Shown: positions 5,584-6,484 of the stretch, piece after piece | Layout of the letters: each line of letters opens with the position of its first letter | Numbering within the stretch: the first letter of the stretch is position 1 | Assembly (NCBI GenBank): GCA_028290305.1 | Contig: JAQGKC010000281.1 | Span: 1 to 6,484 of the forward strand | Origin: Bradyrhizobium sp. | Lineage (GTDB): Bacteria > Pseudomonadota > Alphaproteobacteria > Rhizobiales > Xanthobacteraceae | Length of the DNA: 6,484 nucleotides | Direction of reading: 5' to 3' | Made by a program: the position numbers and the translations under genes | Notes under the pieces: model-generated | What the model was told of the DNA's origin: nothing | Database searches by the model: none | Seen by the model: the letters and a program-made list of their open reading frames with translations, nothing else

Positions 5584-6484
5584 CTACTTCGTCAGCAGCG
5601 CAAACGCGCCGTTCCAGTCTTCCGGGGGCGGGCTGTTCTGGTAATTGCGGATGCGCGCTTCGTATAGATTGTACAAATGCTCCAGCGCGTTGGCGTCATC
5701 GGTGCGGCGGCCACGTTCGATCGCGGCGAGTGCGCCGTCCCAGTCGCGGCTGCGATAGCACGCCAGCATCTCGATGGTCAGGTTGCGCAGCCGCTGAAAG
5801 CGGCCGGAATGCGCGGTGTCCTCGCGGCCGGCGATGGCGTAGATGACCTCAGGCTCCTTCTTGCCCTTGACCATGATGAAATCGAGTTCGAGTATGGCGA
5901 ACTTTTCCTTGGCCGCGAGCGCGGTTTTGGAGCCGACGATGATCGGAAAGCCATATTCCTTGGATTGTCCTTCCAGCCGCGAGGCCAGATTGACGCTGTC
6001 GCCCAGCACGGAATAGTCGAAGCGCAGGTCGGACCCCATGTTGCCGACCACGCAGGTGCCGGTGTTCAGGCCGACGCCGACATTGATCGGAATGTAGACG
6101 TGACCTCCGTCTTTCGCCTCCTGCTCGCGCACCTTGTTGAGCTCGTCGATCCGCTCCAGCATGTCGACGGCGGCTTCGCAGGCGTTGAGCTGGTGCTCCT
6201 TGTCGTCGAGCGGCGCGTTCCAGAACGCCATGATGGCGTCGCCCATGTATTTGTCGATGGTGCCCTTGCGCGCCAGGATCGCATTGGTCAACGGCGTCAG
6301 GAAGCGGTTCATCAGGGTGGTGAGGCCCTGCGGGTCGCTTTTGTAGGATTCCGAGATCGTCGTGAAGCCGCGGACGTCGGAAAACATGATGGTCATCTCG
6401 CGCTCCTCGCCGCCGAGTACCAGTTTTTCCGGCGACTGCGCCAGCTGTTCGATCAGCGCCGGCGACAGATACTGGCCGAACGCC
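5584..6484 (-). CDS. Class III adenylate cyclase, C-terminal part (5' end beyond window edge)
   Basis: Makes cAMP from ATP. The open frame continues upstream of the internal ATG at 6396 to the window edge, where it encodes FGQYLSPALIEQLA and LGGEERE. This is the standard lead-in to the catalytic domain, so 6396 is not the true start. Counting visible residues from 1 at the edge, the metal-binding aspartates are in FSDVRGFT (36) and YMGDAIMAF (82). The adenine-selecting pair is probably Lys78 (DKYMGD) and Asp156 (FDYSVLGD). The transition-state residues are Asn165 and Arg169 in NLASRLE. All key residues are present, so the domain should be active and favour ATP over GTP. After the domain, a tail of about 90 residues (from GREDTAHSG) looks TPR-like and ends in PPPEDWNGAFALLTK. 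In this subfamily the missing N-terminus often carries a membrane-bound CHASE2 sensor; that is inference. Confidence 0.93.
   Translation of the reverse strand, partial: AFGQYLSPALIEQLAQSPEKLVLGGEEREMTIMFSDVRGFTTISESYKSDPQGLTTLMNRFLTPLTNAILARKGTIDKYMGDAIMAFWNAPLDDKEHQLNACEAAVDMLERIDELNKVREQEAKDGGHVYIPINVGVGLNTGTCVVGNMGSDLRFDYSVLGDSVNLASRLEGQSKEYGFPIIVGSKTALAAKEKFAILELDFIMVKGKKEPEVIYAIAGREDTAHSGRFQRLRNLTIEMLACYRSRDWDGALAAIERGRRTDDANALEHLYNLYEARIRNYQNSPPPEDWNGAFALLTK

Overview
This window looks like chromosome from an alphaproteobacterium of the Bradyrhizobium/Rhodopseudomonas group (Nitrobacteraceae). The basis is high GC with GC-rich third positions, the style of the proteins, and two intergenic copies of a nested palindromic repeat of a kind I associate with that group. 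The assignment is an inference from reading, not a database match.

Layout. Positions 1-843 (minus) hold a DppC/OppC-type ABC permease whose C-terminus runs off the left edge. Positions 862-1815 (minus, GTG start) hold its DppB/OppB-type partner. Positions 1816-1990 are non-coding and carry palindromic repeat copy 1. Positions 1991-3652 (minus) encode a family 5 periplasmic substrate-binding protein (SBP1). Positions 3653-3858 are a divergent regulatory region. Positions 3859-5463 (plus) encode a second family 5 binding protein (SBP2), clearly a paralogue of SBP1. Positions 5464-5583 lie between convergent gene ends and carry repeat copy 2. Positions 5584-6484 (minus) are the C-terminal part of a class III adenylate cyclase whose N-terminus lies beyond the right edge.

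How they work together. SBP1, the DppB-like permease and the DppC-like permease read in one direction as a likely operon for uptake of a peptide or another family 5 ligand. The ATPase gene(s) are not visible and probably lie beyond position 1. SBP2 has no permease of its own here and may feed the same channel with a different ligand. The cyclase is probably an independent cAMP-signalling gene.

Most interesting signal. The SBP1-SBP2 intergenic region contains two outward-facing sequences that each match the sigma-54 (RpoN) -24/-12 promoter layout, at 3701-3716 for SBP1 and 3799-3814 for SBP2. Both have correct GG-to-GC spacing and sit at a sensible distance from the start codon. Short repeats between them could be activator sites. 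This suggests that both paralogues are under RpoN and enhancer-binding-protein control, perhaps linked to nitrogen or another nutrient. I saw no wholly new system; the rest is ordinary transporter and signalling content.
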